Shown here piece after piece: positions 6,255 to 6,577 of a DNA stretch of 6,577 bases. The notes under the pieces were generated by a model. The model had not been told where the DNA came from and did not search any database. It was given only the letters and a program-made list of their open reading frames with translations. The stretch is taken from assembly GCA_016934435.1 (NCBI GenBank), contig JAFGSU010000022.1:1-6577 (forward strand), written 5' to 3'. The position numbers and the translations under genes were made by a program. Origin of the DNA: Candidatus Zhuqueibacterota bacterium (lineage in GTDB: Bacteria > Zhuqueibacterota > Zhuqueibacteria > Residuimicrobiales > Residuimicrobiaceae). The first letter of the stretch is position 1, and the number at the start of each line of letters is the position of its first letter.

Positions 6255-6271
6255 GACACCGAATCGGTGTC
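6255..6271. promoter_or_regulatory. Dyad GACACCG-AAT-CGGTGTC upstream of the peptidase gene
   Basis: A perfect 7-bp inverted repeat with a three-base centre, about 97 bases before the peptidase start and about 40 bases after the stop of the upstream minus-strand gene. Neither strand has a T-run after it, so an operator fits better than an intrinsic terminator. No clear -35/-10 pair was found nearby. Confidence 0.4.
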
Positions 6272-6298
6272 ATTACTGATGCGTTCAGATTGTACCAT

Positions 6299-6310
6299 CG
6301 ATGATCATCG
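6299..6310. repeat. 12-bp perfect palindrome CGATGATCATCG
   Basis: A self-complementary sequence two bases beyond the stop codon of the partial minus-strand gene. It could be a protein-binding site or chance. Confidence 0.4.
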
Positions 6311-6312
6311 TT

Positions 6313-6577
6313 TCATATCTGAAATAAAATTGCAAAAAATGGGAAATAGTCTTTATAGGATCCATAGCTCCGGCGCGCTTTTAGTTTGTACAGGCTGAGA
6401 TAATCGTCCTCGTCGAACGATAATGTCTCCGGTATGCCGTAGGAAGCGCCGAGTTCCAGCATAATCTGTATATCCGACGGCGGTTTGGGCCAGGCAAAAC
6501 CGAGTGCAAACTGGGGCGCATGAATGGTGCTCATCTCCGTAACGCCGACATCGCCGCTGTTTTGCCTGATTTCATAA
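6313..6577 (-). CDS. C-terminal fragment of a probable outer-membrane beta-barrel protein, 5' partial
   Basis: The frame stays open to the right edge, giving 87 residues before TGA at 6315-6313. The internal ATG at 6534 is only a chance start. The sequence has alternating, aromatic-rich strands (FALGFAWP, IQIMLELGASYGI, DYLSLYKL) and ends FPFFAILFQI, with alternating hydrophobics and a Phe near the C-terminus. That is how many outer-membrane barrels end. No specific family is recognised. The fragment is too short to exclude another beta-rich exported protein. Confidence 0.6.
   Translation of the reverse strand, partial: YEIRQNSGDVGVTEMSTIHAPQFALGFAWPKPPSDIQIMLELGASYGIPETLSFDEDDYLSLYKLKARRSYGSYKDYFPFFAILFQI

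Noticed and set aside
6255..6271. Dyad as terminator of the upstream minus-strand gene
   Set aside because: On the minus strand the stem is followed by TACAAGG, not a T-run. An operator or leader structure is a better fit.

Overview
The window looks like a piece of a chromosome from an uncultured or little-studied Gram-negative member of the FCB superphylum (candidate KSB1, Calditrichota or Ignavibacteria-like). Three things point there: a very large secreted protein ending in a FlgD-like/type IX secretion (T9SS type A) tail with the QNxPNPFN signature, a probable lipoprotein peptidase with an Asp-rich stretch after the candidate lipid-bearing Cys, and the C-terminal end of what looks like an outer-membrane beta-barrel. 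The phylum is inferred from domain style, not from a marker gene.

Layout. Positions 1-4245 (+) hold one long reading frame that is already open at the first base. It is therefore the C-terminal 1414 residues of a larger protein. It begins inside an ASPIC/UnbV-like domain, which in known proteins follows FG-GAP/VCBS repeats. It then runs through two CARDB domains, a beta-rich region of about 500 residues that I cannot assign, an Ig-like domain, a fibronectin type III domain, a cadherin/putative-Ig domain, another beta-sandwich, and the sorting tail. Positions 4246-4796 are an intergenic stretch of about 550 bases between convergent genes. It has no convincing gene but is rich in short hairpins, most with four-base loops, and carries two half-copies of a TCATTGCGAG-type dispersed repeat. 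Positions 4797-6158 (-) encode a complete S37-family serine aminopeptidase with a signal peptide. Positions 6159-6312 are a leader with three related half-sites and a 12-base palindrome. Positions 6313-6577 (-) are the last 87 residues of a protein running off the right edge.

How the parts relate. All three proteins appear to act in the envelope or outside the cell: a surface or secreted multi-domain protein, a lipoprotein or periplasmic exopeptidase, and a probable outer-membrane protein. The large gene and the peptidase are convergent and so not co-transcribed. The peptidase and the barrel fragment share a strand but are separated by 154 bases containing dyad symmetry, so an operon is possible but unproven. 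I see no mobile-element gene, tRNA, rRNA or CRISPR array. No complete novel system is evident. The least explained parts are the unassigned beta-rich module with its cysteine cluster and the hairpin-dense intergenic region.
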